The notes below the pieces were generated by a model. The model was not told where the DNA came from. It did not search any database and saw nothing but the letters and a program-made list of their open reading frames with translations. The translations under genes were made by a program, and so were the position numbers. Below are positions 8,715 to 16,962 of a stretch of DNA of 64,000 nt, in pieces. Position 1 is the stretch's first letter; each line of letters starts with the position of its first letter. The stretch comes from Streptomyces sp. NRRL S-87. Its GTDB lineage: Bacteria; Actinomycetota; Actinomycetes; Streptomycetales; Streptomycetaceae. The DNA lies in contig NZ_JOGB01000031.1 of NCBI RefSeq assembly GCF_000719335.1, positions 1 through 64,000 of the forward strand. The letters run 5' to 3'.

Positions 8715-9464
8715 ATGCCCGTCAATGGGACGTGGCCCGCCCACACGGCAGAGAGGGTCGAGGAAGCCCTCACCGCCGCAGCGAAAGACCTGTCCTCGCT
8801 CGATGCGCACGTCGAGCACTACCGCGTCCCCGACGGCGGCTACGCCGCGTGGACCGGCCAGAGGGGCTCCGAGGCCTTCAGCCTCGAAGCTCGGCTAGGC
8901 CCCGCACACCGCAACCCGGGGCACTCCATGTGGGGGATCCTCCAGGTCTTCGACCACCGTCAGCCAAACCTGGCCCTCGTACGCTTCCTGGAACGCCGCG
9001 ACAGTGATGGCCTGCCGGACACCAGCCCGGGGCGCCCGCACTACAGCGTGCCCATCGACAACCGGCTGTGCCGCATGTTCCTGCCCCTCTGCAACCGGGC
9101 CCTGAACGGCCTCGACCCCAGCAAACGGGCGCGGAGCCAGCACGTCGACTGCTTCCCCGGCCGCATCACGCTGGGCAACGCCTTCCAGTCGCCGCTCCTC
9201 GCCGTCGGCCTGTTCCGCCGCTTCCGCGCCGACGGCCAGAACGCGATCATCCTCACCGACTTCAACGACCCCTTCGCCGTGCCGCCCGTCCGGCTCGTCG
9301 CATCGCTGGTCGCCCGCAGCGACACCCACCTCATCCCCCGCACCCGACAACCGTCGACTGCCCGCCTCCTGCTGCGCGCCCAGCACGGCACCATCCAGCA
9401 GCTCGGCGGAATGTCGACAGCAACGGACCACGGCATCGGCACCGCCCGCCGTTATCTGCGCTGA
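8715..9464 (+). CDS. Unrecognised protein at the end of the terpene cluster
   Basis: A 249-residue protein with no motif I recognise. It starts MPVNGTWPAHTAERVEEAL after the ribosome-binding sequence AAAGGTGG, 44 bases behind the terpene synthase, so it is very probably cotranscribed with it. It has no signal peptide, membrane helix or nucleotide-binding loop. Notable stretches are YAAWTGQRGSEAFSLEARLG, HYSVPIDNRLCRMFLPLCNR and AIILTDFNDPFAVPPVRLV. The compact alpha/beta appearance and cluster position suggest a soluble tailoring or accessory factor, but that is inference only. Confidence 0.6.
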   Translation: MPVNGTWPAHTAERVEEALTAAAKDLSSLDAHVEHYRVPDGGYAAWTGQRGSEAFSLEARLGPAHRNPGHSMWGILQVFDHRQPNLALVRFLERRDSDGLPDTSPGRPHYSVPIDNRLCRMFLPLCNRALNGLDPSKRARSQHVDCFPGRITLGNAFQSPLLAVGLFRRFRADGQNAIILTDFNDPFAVPPVRLVASLVARSDTHLIPRTRQPSTARLLLRAQHGTIQQLGGMSTATDHGIGTARRYLR

Positions 9465-9507
9465 CGCCTCCGCCACATGCGCCGTGCCTGCTGTCGCGCG
9501 GACCTGC

Positions 9508-9690
9508 TCATGGGTGAGCAGCACCCGGGTCACCAAGCTCCAGCACCCCGTGCGGGGGCCAGTCCCGCTCGATGTCCTCTCCCGAGGCACGTCGCGGACG
9601 ACGTCGGCGTAGGACTGGGAGCGGCGGCCCGTCCACGATCTCCCGGGCACGGTCCACGATGAGGGGCCACCGGATCCGTTCACGAGCCAT
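9508..9690 (-). pseudogene. Possible 5' remnant of a plasmid/ICE gene
   Basis: Only the first 19 or so residues, MARERIRWPLIVDRAREIV, look like the start of a conserved Streptomyces mobile-element protein family; after that the reading frame becomes low-complexity. If real, this is a truncated remnant. The assignment is from memory of the N-terminal pattern and is weak. Confidence 0.25.
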
Positions 9691-10060
9691 ACCCGTGCAT
9701 GTACCCCTGCGGCGCCGCCCGGCCCCCGGTACACGGAACAGACCTCTTCCCACGGCTATCGCGTGGGTACGAGGTCTCGTTTTCCGAAAGAGGCTTGCCC
9801 ACCGCATCTGACCTGCACGAATGCAAGATCATCAGATTCGGAGGGTCCCGCTCCCGGTCACACCTCCGGTCCCCCGCCTAGTGCAACCGTGCAGACAACC
9901 CTCCAGCCTCCCTCCGGTACACCCCCCTGAGCCAGGTGCGGCCTACAGCCGGTGCCGAGCTGCACGAGATGATGCCCGGTGGACGCCACGGAGGCACGGT
10001 TGATCATCTTTGATACGAATGCGGTGAACCTTCTCCCGCCATCCGGTCTTCGGGCCGACA

Positions 10061-10651
10061 TCATCCGCAAGTTGCGGCAGTCCGGCCACCACAAGGTGGC
10101 CGTGAGTACCGGGCCGACTTCGGGGTAGCGGGAGCGGCGCCGGTGTTGGGCAGGGTGTTGGCCCACACCGCGATGGTGATGCCCTGCACGGCGGCGCTGA
10201 GCGCCTGGAGGCGGTTGTCGAGGAGGTGTTCGGCCTTGCCTGCCAGGACAACGTGCAGCCGCGGGAAGGTCTCCGAGCGGGTGTAGCGGTGGCGCTGCCA
10301 GAACGGGTACGTCCCGCCGATGGTGCCGCGGACTCCCTCCCAGACGCGATGCCCGGCGTAGCGCTCGTAGTCCCAGACCTCCTTCGCGAGGCGGGCCTGG
10401 GACATGGTGCCGTTGTCGAGTTCGAAGAAGCGGACCTCGCTCGTCTTGGTCGGCACGGCGAGGACGGCGTCGGTGTGGAAGGACGGTCTCCTTGACGGCG
10501 CGGTTGACCTCCCCTGCCAGTCGGTCAGGTACTGGCCCTGCGCCACCACCGACCGCGTGGCGAGGTGACGTTGCCCCCGGTCGTGCTCGAAGAAGGAGAA
10601 CACCGTAACCTCCCGGTAGCTGGTCTCCCCGTTGGTGTCGTACTGACCCAT
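10061..10651 (-). pseudogene. Replication-relaxation family protein, C-terminal remnant
   Basis: The frame from 10651 contains a block characteristic of actinobacterial plasmid/ICE replication-relaxation proteins: RFFELDNGTMSQARLAKEVW, then DYERYAGHRVWEG, PFWQRHRYTRSETFPRLHVV and LDNRLQALSAAVQGITIAVW. The usual N-terminal winged-helix part is absent. A short stretch near 10480-10510 seems to belong to another frame, and the last 20 residues are out of character. I read it as a decayed, 5'-truncated gene. It supports a past plasmid or integrative element in the 9.5-11 kb segment. Confidence 0.6.
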
Positions 10652-10776
10652 CCCCACTCCTCCACGTCCCCACGGCCCAGGCGCCACCAAGGTCCTTCCA
10701 ATACTCCAGGCCCGCCACGTCATCGCATCGCCTGGAGCACTGACCGCGACACGGCCTTGAATCCAAGCGCCTGCCC

Positions 10777-10818
10777 GCCCCGGTCCGAGTGCGCCCCGGC
10801 GCGCACTCGGACCGGGGC
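10777..10818 (-). terminator. Strong hairpin terminator after small exported protein
   Basis: Two 18-base arms, 10777-10794 and 10801-10818, are perfectly complementary around a six-base loop. The hairpin lies 22 bases beyond the stop of the minus-strand gene at 10841-11080 and fits a GC-rich actinobacterial terminator. Confidence 0.75.
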
Positions 10819-10840
10819 CATAGTCAGTTGCTCCGGGGGG

Positions 10841-11080
10841 CTACTTGGTCGGGTTGATGACGTTCCCGGCAGAACAGCTGTTGTCGCGGTCACCCACGTA
10901 GCCGGCGCCGCCGCTGAGGACGGGCACGATCGCGGCCTCAACCAGGCAGACGGCCGCGGAGCTGAAGTTCCAGACACCCGAGGCAAGCCCGCCCCCGAAG
11001 TCGCTGTCAGCGGCATGGGCAGGCGTCGCGGCGCCGACGGTGGCCAGAACCAGCGCGGCAGCAGTGATGATCTTCTTCAT
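10841..11080 (-). CDS. Small exported protein
   Basis: A 79-residue precursor beginning MKKIITAAALVLATVGAA with a clear signal peptide and probable cleavage after AHA. The mature part, about 55 residues, is glycine-rich and has two cysteines (AAVCLVEAA and NSCSAGNVINP), which could form a disulfide. It has its own strong terminator. No family is recognised. Similar short cysteine-pair secreted proteins are common in Streptomyces. An earlier in-frame start is possible, but the signal peptide fixes ATG 11080. Confidence 0.7.
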   Translation of the reverse strand: MKKIITAAALVLATVGAATPAHAADSDFGGGLASGVWNFSSAAVCLVEAAIVPVLSGGAGYVGDRDNSCSAGNVINPTK

Positions 11081-11795
11081 GACCGGGGCAACGAACCACC
11101 CCCCGGCGGTGAAACGGCCACTCACCCCGATGCCACCCCAACCCAACCCCAACAGCCCGACCGGCTACAGCTTCGCGGCCAGCGAGCCAGGAGGCAGCCG
11201 GTGCGAGGCCGGGTACTGCTCCGCAGCCTGCAGCGCGGCATGGGTCGGGCACTGCCCCCGCCACGGTGACGGTGACGGTGACGCACAACGGCGAGCGCGT
11301 TGATGACGGACCCCGCGCAGCAGCGTCTACTGATCCAGGTTCAGCGGGGACAAGCCAGAACCGCCTGAGGTCGGGCGCACTGAGCTGCGCGCTACGGACG
11401 CTGACCACGGCGACGTACCGCCTGGCCGCGCTCATCCCCGGCCAACCACACGCGCACTCTGGCCCTGGCCCGGCGTACGGCACCCCAAGACGGACCACCC
11501 CGCCCGCCGACCCCTCCGCGGTGCCCCACACCCGGGCCGGCCACGCAAGCGTTACCCGCAGGCCGCCCGACCCCGACCGGAACCGCTCGGCCAGCACATC
11601 GGCGTCGGCGTCGGTGGACCTGCCGGACACCTGGTCCTCGCCGGCCACGTCGTCAGCAGCTGCAAACTCCGATCGTCACCCGAAGTGATGGCTGCTGGCG
11701 AAGCAACCCGTGTCGTCAGCCGGTGGCCTCTACCGTTCTAGCCAGACACCGCGCGCCGAGCCGGTCGGTGGGACCGCAGGCTTGAGGACGACGCG
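11081..11795. other. Gene-poor stretch with fragmentary repeats
   Basis: No confident gene. It includes three tandem copies of GGTGAC near 11264-11281 and a segment at 11451-11520 that resembles 14043-14110. Possible promoter for the EF-hand gene at its right end. Open frames here are GC-bias artefacts or remnants. Confidence 0.4.
11451..11520 (+). repeat. Dispersed repeat, copy 1
   Basis: About 70 bases centred on GCGTACGGCACCCC with flanking CGGACCACCCCGCC. The same string with roughly four-fifths identity by eye occurs at 14043-14110. On the minus strand both encode a similar peptide (GGVVRxGVPYAGxGxxCAC), so they may be relics of one gene family. Confidence 0.5.
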
Positions 11796-12354
11796 ATGAA
11801 CAGCACGATGAAAAACCAGAAGTCCAGCCTCCTGTTCGACTGGTTCGACCAGGACCTGAACGGACACCTGACCGAGCAGGACCTGCAGGCAACCGCGGCG
11901 GTTTTCGCCCAAGTGGCGCCGCAGGAGGACCTGGCCAACCGCAACGCGATCCGCACCGCGTTTGGGCAGTGGTGGCAGTTGCTGCTCAAGTACGCCGACA
12001 GCGACGGTGATGGGCGGGGCTCGCGAGGGGAGTTCATCGTGGCGACGGCGGACAGCGTCACCGCTCCGGCGAACTTCCAGAGCGCGGTGATGGAAATCGC
12101 GGACGCGGTCATCAACGCGGCCGACACCAACGTGGACGGTGTCCTGAGCCGTGCGGAGTACGTGGCGCTCTACCGGGCGCTCGGCGTTCCCGAGGAACTG
12201 TCCGGGTCGGTCGGCGTTCGAGCGGGTCGACCTGAACGGTGACGGCGACATCAGCCGCCACGAGTACCGTGCCACCAGCGTCGACTTCTACCTCAGCACC
12301 GACCCGAACGCCCCGGGCAACTACCTCTTGGGCCCCGTCGGTCAGGCGGGCTGA
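11796..12354 (+). pseudogene. Four-EF-hand calcium-binding protein, frameshifted
   Basis: A calerythrin-like Ca2+-binding protein. EF-hand loops are DQDLNGHLTEQD, DSDGDGRGSRGE and DTNVDGVLSRAE in the first frame (11796-12210) and DLNGDGDISRHE in a second frame (12211-12354). The frame changes exactly at a tandem duplication of TCGG (12207-12210 and 12211-12214). Removing one copy restores a continuous 185-residue protein with the normal spacing of all four hands. As written the first frame stops early and loses the fourth hand. It could be a real mutation, a phase-variable site or a sequence error. Confidence 0.85.
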
Positions 12355-12673
12355 TCCCTGCCCCGCGCACGCCCCGATGGTCCGGAGCATGCGCGGGTCC
12401 GGGTACCGCGAAGCTGCGGGTCACTGCCGAGGTCAACCAAAAGGCAGGCGGGCCCCTCACCAGGTGACCCGAGGCCGCCGTGGTCGCAGGGGCCGACGAG
12501 CTCGAAGAGGTGGGCCTCGTCTGGGGCAACCGCCGACGAAGCCTTTGAGACCAACCGGCCGCCGCCCGCGCCCACCGGACCCCGGAGGGCCTCCGAGACA
12601 TGCTCGCCGGACACCGTGTACGCAGGTGAAGGGCGGTGTGAACGCATTCCGCGCCGTAGATTCCCAGGCCTGA

Positions 12674-13620
12674 GACGGCTTCGATTCCCGTCATGCGCTC
12701 TTCTACGAATCGCTCTACCCGAAGTGCAAGGGCGGCCGGCCCAGGACGTTCAACCTGCCCGAGCGCCGTGAGATCAAGAAGACCGCGAAGTCCAAGCCGG
12801 CCGAGCACGGCCTGCCGGTTTCGACCTGGAGCCTGGCGAAACTGGCGGACTTCCTGGTCGCCGAGGGGGTGGTCGACGACATCAGCCACGAGGGCCTGCG
12901 CATCCTGCTCCGCGAGGAGGGCGTCTCCTTTCAACGGGTGAAGACCTGGAAGAACTCCCGCGACCCCGACTACGCGACGAAGAAGGCCCGGGTCGAGCAC
13001 CTCTACGCGATCGCCGACGGTGAGGTCATACCCGAGGATGGCGAGCCCGAGTCGTCTTCTGCCTTGACGAGTTCGGGCCGCTCAACCTCCAGCCCCACCC
13101 CGGAAGGCAGTGGGCCGAACGCGGCGGCCGGCACAAGGACCCCGACCGCGAGCCCCGGCCCCGCAGGCGAGCGACCTACACCCGCCCGCACGGGGTCCGG
13201 CACCTGTTCGCCGCCTACGACCTGGCCAAGGACCAGCTCCACGGGCACATCAAGAAGACGAAGAACCGGTCGAAGTTCCTGGAGTTCTGCCGCTACCTGC
13301 GATCGCTGCACCCGCTGGACGTGCGCATCGCGATCACCTGCGACAACTACTCACCCCACCTGACCACCAAGCGGTGCCAGCGGGTCGGGACCTGGGCGGC
13401 GGCGAACAACGTGGAGATCGCCTACACCCCGACCAACAGTTCCTGGCTCAACCGGATCGAGGCCCAGTTCACCGCCCTCCGTTACTTCGCCCTCGACGGC
13501 ACCGGCCACCCCAGTCACAAGGCCCGGGGCAGCATGATCCGCCGCTACATCATCTGGCGGAACAAGCACGCCGCCGATGAGCGCCTCCGCAGGGTCGTGG
13601 CCAGAGCCAACGTCGCCTGA
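12674..13620 (+). pseudogene. IS630-family transposase, broken
   Basis: An in-frame TGA at 12671 precedes recognisable transposase sequence. The helix-turn-helix part includes GRPRTFNLPERREIKK, WSLAKLADFLVAEGVV and ISHEGLRILLREEGVSF, followed by VKTWKNSRDPDYATKK. At about 13050 the frame shifts by one base into VVFCLDEFGPLNL, the first catalytic Asp region, then HLFAAYDLAKDQLHGHIKK, ITCDNYSPHLT (second Asp) and TPTNSSWLNRIEAQF (catalytic Glu). The 5' end is missing. Some IS630 members use programmed frameshifting, but no slippery heptamer is visible and the N-terminus is lost, so it is called a pseudogene. No terminal inverted repeats were identified. Confidence 0.85.
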
Positions 13621-13627
13621 ACGGCCG

Positions 13628-13912
13628 CTACCCGAACGAGCCGTCGGCGCGACCGGCGAAGTTCTCGCAGCCGTCGTGCTCGAACCGCACTCGCCCATCG
13701 AATGGCGAGCCCGGGTTGCTGCACGCCCCGTAGTCCTGGCCGAGCTGCCCGCTCAACGCGATCCAGAAGAGGCATCCACCGCACTGGGCGTCATACCACT
13801 CGTCCCGGTACTCGGACTGGGCCGTCGAGCGGTTCAACGACGCTCGCCAGCGCGCATGACACCGATTGTTGTGATCTTGATCGTCACCCGTCCAAGGCTC
13901 ATCCTCGGCCAC
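13628..13912 (-). CDS. DUF3027 family protein
   Basis: A 94-residue protein matching a small conserved actinobacterial family: YRDEWYDAQCGGCLFWIALS, then GQDYGACSNPGSPFDGRVRF and EHDGCENF. The three cysteine sites (CGGC, ACSN and DGC) look like a possible metal site. GTG 13912 is supported by GGCGGGGAGA just upstream. The function of the family is unknown. It ends 8 bases from the IS630 remnant and is convergent with it. Confidence 0.75.
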   Translation of the reverse strand: MAEDEPWTGDDQDHNNRCHARWRASLNRSTAQSEYRDEWYDAQCGGCLFWIALSGQLGQDYGACSNPGSPFDGRVRFEHDGCENFAGRADGSFG

Positions 13913-14462
13913 TCGCGATGTCTCCCCGCCCCGTTCGATCCGAGACCGTCAGTCAAGGCACGTGCCAGTGATCTTCTCACCGAAAAACAGGGCGAAGGTC
14001 CTCTGGTGCGGCACTAGGCACCCGCAGTCGTGCCGGCGGCAGGCGCACCCCTGGCCCGAGCCCGCGTACGGCACCCCGTGCCGGACCACCCCGCCAGCCG
14101 CCCCCTCGCCGTCCGCCACCTGCAGACCGCCCTCACCCACACCGGCCAGAGCCACTGACCGGCCCAGACAGCGCACCGGCCCGCGCCGTGTTCGCCGAAG
14201 TCACCAGCGCCGGAGGGTCCCGCCTGCGGCGCCCCCAGGCGCGTTCGAGGGGCGCGGCAGGGCCGCTGCGCCGTGCGCGTCGTGGTCACCGGCCCCGAGG
14301 CGTTTCCTGAATACGGGCGCGTTGAGCGCAGACAAGGCCCGCGGGCATCCGCGACGGGCCGCTCCAGCTGGGCGACGCCCGTTCCCGGGCACTGGCAGCA
14401 CCACCGGCCGGGTCGTGGCAGCGGGCAGGAGTGGAGGGTGGGGAGCCGGGTAGCCGCCCGGC
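13913..14462. other. Gene-poor region between DUF3027 and DUF6098
   Basis: Contains the second copy of the dispersed repeat (14043-14110) but no convincing gene. It should hold the divergent promoters of DUF3027 and DUF6098. Confidence 0.4.
14043..14110 (+). repeat. Dispersed repeat, copy 2
   Basis: Companion of 11451-11520, sharing the core CGCGTACGGCACCCC and the flank CGGACCACCCCGCC. Same orientation as copy 1. Confidence 0.5.
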
Positions 14463-15125
14463 ATGAAGGAGGCCGACTGCGAGAAGGACCTTGCGACGAT
14501 CTCGTCGCTGGACGAACTGGCCAGTCTCCTCTCCAGGCGGCGGGGTCTGTACGTGCGCTGGTCCAGGGGCCCGCGGGCTGATCTTCCCGCGCCCTCCAGC
14601 CGCGACGACCTCACCGGGGTGGAACTGCCGGGGCTGTCGGCGAACCCTCTGGACCTCGAGGAATGGTGGGGGGAACGGCCGCTGCGCACGTGGGCCGCAC
14701 GCCGCCTGTTCGACTACTCCCACCTGCCACGCGTCAGAAACGGCTGCATCAGGCCGTGGCTGCTGCACGGTACCGAAGCCGGCCGTGGGCCGGACAACGA
14801 GCCCTTGGTCCGCAACGTGGCGCCTCTCGGATGGATCCACGAGAGCGTGATCGCCGAAGCCGAACAGGAAATCAAACAGCAGCAAGGTCTGTGGGGACCG
14901 CTCGACCGCCTGCAACATCAAGACCCCACAGCACAGCCGAGAGGAAAAAGGATCATGGGTGACGCTCAGCAACCACAAGCACGGCGCAGCGGAAAAGGCG
15001 CCGCCACCCCACAAGACAGCAGGCACCTCAAAGCGGCCCAGCCGAAGAAGACAGGCAAGGAGGAGCACGAGCAGGCCCAGACAGGAGGCCCCACCCCGCC
15101 GGAGCAGCGCCCCGACCACCCGTGA
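14463..15125 (+). CDS. DUF6098 family protein with extra C-terminal tail
   Basis: The first 155 or so residues fit the Streptomyces DUF6098 family: SLDELASLLSRRRGLYVRWS, GVELPGLSANPL, WARRLFDY-like RTWAARRLFDYSHLP, then GRGPDNEPLVRNV and WIHESVIAEAEQEI. The family function is unknown. The remaining 60 or so residues are hydrophilic and basic, starting at an internal ATG (14955) that has its own ribosome-binding sequence GAGGAAAAAGG. The tail (AAQPKKTGKEEHEQAQTGG) may really be a separate small gene now in frame because the DUF6098 stop was lost. Treat the domain as firm and the tail as doubtful. Confidence 0.75.
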   Translation: MKEADCEKDLATISSLDELASLLSRRRGLYVRWSRGPRADLPAPSSRDDLTGVELPGLSANPLDLEEWWGERPLRTWAARRLFDYSHLPRVRNGCIRPWLLHGTEAGRGPDNEPLVRNVAPLGWIHESVIAEAEQEIKQQQGLWGPLDRLQHQDPTAQPRGKRIMGDAQQPQARRSGKGAATPQDSRHLKAAQPKKTGKEEHEQAQTGGPTPPEQRPDHP

Positions 15126-15280
15126 GACCGGCCGGATGCGGCGTTCAGTGGCCCCGCTCGGGGCGAACAGGCACCGGTTGTGCCGGGCCCCGGTGATCGG
15201 CATGGACGCCGCACAGCCAGCGCGGTGCAGCGCGCGGCGCCGGCGCAGCGGCCAACCAGAGCGTTCGCCGGGGGCAGCGG

Positions 15281-15631
15281 TCAGAACGGCGGGGCGGGGT
15301 CGATACTGAACAACTCCTTGGTGCCCGTCAGCTCCAGCAGGTGCACCATCTGGCGCCGGGGAGCGGCCAGGTGCAGGCTCTGCCCACTCGCGGCGACCGC
15401 GGTGCGGGCGTCCAGCAGGACGTTCAGACCCGAGGAGTCGCAGAACACCAGGTGCTGCAGGTCCACGACGACGTCGCTCAGGCGCGGCTCGCCGGTCAGG
15501 GCCTCGAAGACGGCCTGACGGAAGCCGTCGGCCCGGGCTATGTCCATCTCGCCGTACGGTCGCACCACCGCCGTGCCGCCGCGGGTCTCGACCTCGATGC
15601 CCGGGCTGCCCGTCCCGCTGCCACCGCGCAC
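15281..15631 (-). CDS. STAS-domain anti-sigma factor antagonist
   Basis: A 116-residue SpoIIAA/BldG-like protein. Beta-strands VETRGGTAVVRPYGEMD and VVVDLQHLVF are followed by the phosphorylatable loop CDSSGLN (Ser66/Ser67), then helix VLLDARTAVAA. Such proteins bind anti-sigma kinases and are switched by serine phosphorylation. GTG 15631 follows AAAGGGGAG. It is directly downstream of the ATP-binding gene at 16139 on the same strand, the classic anti-sigma/antagonist pairing. Confidence 0.88.
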   Translation of the reverse strand: MRGGSGTGSPGIEVETRGGTAVVRPYGEMDIARADGFRQAVFEALTGEPRLSDVVVDLQHLVFCDSSGLNVLLDARTAVAASGQSLHLAAPRRQMVHLLELTGTKELFSIDPAPPF

Positions 15632-15732
15632 GTGATGCTCCCCTTTCGTGGATCATTCCACGGTAGGCACGCGGCAGGGCGGGTGGCCAGCGTCGCACCG
15701 GCCGGCCTGGGCCACCCGGCCGCAGGCCCGTC

Positions 15733-16139
15733 TCACGCGGCGCCGTCAGGTGGACGTGGATGGTCTTTCCGCCCTCGCGGGCCGGTTGGACCTCCACCTG
15801 GGAAGCCAGGCGGTGCACCAACGGCCAGCCGTACCTCCCGACCGCGCCCGTGGCGGGGTCCGTCGGGCGTGATCGGGGCGGGGTGGGGCTGGGGTCGCTG
15901 ACGTCGATGTCGATCCCGTCCCCCGCCCACGACACCTCCAGCGAACACGGACCGGGTATGTGGCGGACGGCGTTGGTCACCAGCTCGGTCGCCACCAACA
16001 GGGCCGCGTCCTGTACGGCCACTGATACCAGGTGGCCGGTGAGTAGGGCTTCATCCAGGAAGTGGCGGACCTCCGCGCGGGCCCGCGTGGCCGCACCATC
16101 GCCGTCGACATCGCAGTGCCGTCGGTGGGGGTGGTCCAT
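15733..16139 (-). CDS. RsbW-like ATP-binding anti-sigma factor kinase (3' end uncertain)
   Basis: HATPase_c_2 domain of about 135 residues. The N-box is ATELVTNAVRH (E52, N56), followed by the G1 motif DIDVSDPSPTPP and the G2-like segment GRYGWPLVHRLA. ATG 16139 is supported by AAGGAGGGG. The domain ends near HVHLTAPRE at about 15735, but its frame stays open to 14286, running antisense or out of frame through the STAS gene and DUF6098. That extension is not credible. The neighbouring frame stops at 15733, so a frameshift near the 3' end is likely. It probably kinases the STAS protein encoded downstream. Confidence 0.7.
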
Positions 16140-16396
16140 CTCCCCTCCTTCGGCGCTCGTCCCGGCTGCTGCTCGGACCACGCGCCTGCCCGAGCCCACC
16201 CGCCGTACGCACCCGGTGCCACCACGACCCGACGCAGGGTGCCGTCCCCCTGCATGCCGGGCTGGTCACGCTCCGCGCCTGGTCTTCGACAGGCCACGGT
16301 GCCAGGCTGAAGGCAGCGGCCACCGCCTCGCCTGGGATGGTCCCCCGCCCGCACCACAGGGGCCCCCGCCACCCAGCCGAAGGCACCCCACCCCTC

Positions 16397-16767
16397 ATGA
16401 TGGACAAGCGCGAATGTCCGCCAGACCTCGGGGGTGCGCCGGCCGACCGGGCCGGCAGCGCGACCAGCCGGACGACTGACACCGGGGTCTGCGTCATCAC
16501 GCTCGTCGGCGACTTCGACACGGACCAGACCAAGGAACTCACCCTGGTCTTCGAGCCGCCCGCACCAGCGGCCAAACCGTCGTGGACTGCACCGGCATCA
16601 CCTTCGCCGACCTCACCCTCCTCCACACCCTGATCACCGCCGCAGCCAGCCCGGACCTGATCCTGGCCGGCCCGCTCCCCCACTCCCCCACCGCCCTCCT
16701 GGACGGCACCCAGACCAACGACCTCTTCACCGTGGCCGCCACCCTGGACGACGCCCTCCGCCCCTGA
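16397..16767 (+). pseudogene. STAS-like protein, frameshifted
   Basis: From ATG 16397 the first frame encodes GVCVITLVGDFDTDQTKELT, a STAS-type N-terminus. Near 16555 the frame must move by one base to continue with TSGQTVVDCTGITFADLTLL, HTLITAAASPDLILAGPLP and FTVAATLDDALRP to the stop at 16767. One missing base explains the break. It is divergent from the ATP-binding gene and may once have been a second antagonist. Confidence 0.7.
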
Positions 16768-16962
16768 GCAGCCTCTGGTCCCCCGGCAGCGGGTGGAGGG
16801 CAGGGCTGGGCCGTTCGTACCAGCCCACGGTGTCCCGAGGCCACCCACCGGGGACCGTGGTGCGGGGCGCCGACATCCGACGGCGGCACGCCTGCCCGTA
16901 CACCCGTTGCACGTCCTGGCCGTGGGTCAGCAGCTCGGCGCCGTCCACCCGGCGAACCGCCA

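Noticed and set aside
12674..12692. tRNA T-arm-like stem GACGG...CCGTC around TTCGATT
   Set aside because: The spacing gives a nine-base loop, the rest of a cloverleaf is absent, and the sequence reads as transposase codons.
13040..13060. Programmed ribosomal frameshift in the IS630 transposase
   Set aside because: No slippery heptamer or downstream stimulatory hairpin is evident, and the 5' end of the gene is missing as well, so simple decay is more likely.
14286..15732. Extension of the ATP-binding protein to more than 600 residues
   Set aside because: The extension overlaps the STAS gene in another frame and DUF6098 on the other strand and has no motif; a frameshift near 15735 explains it better.
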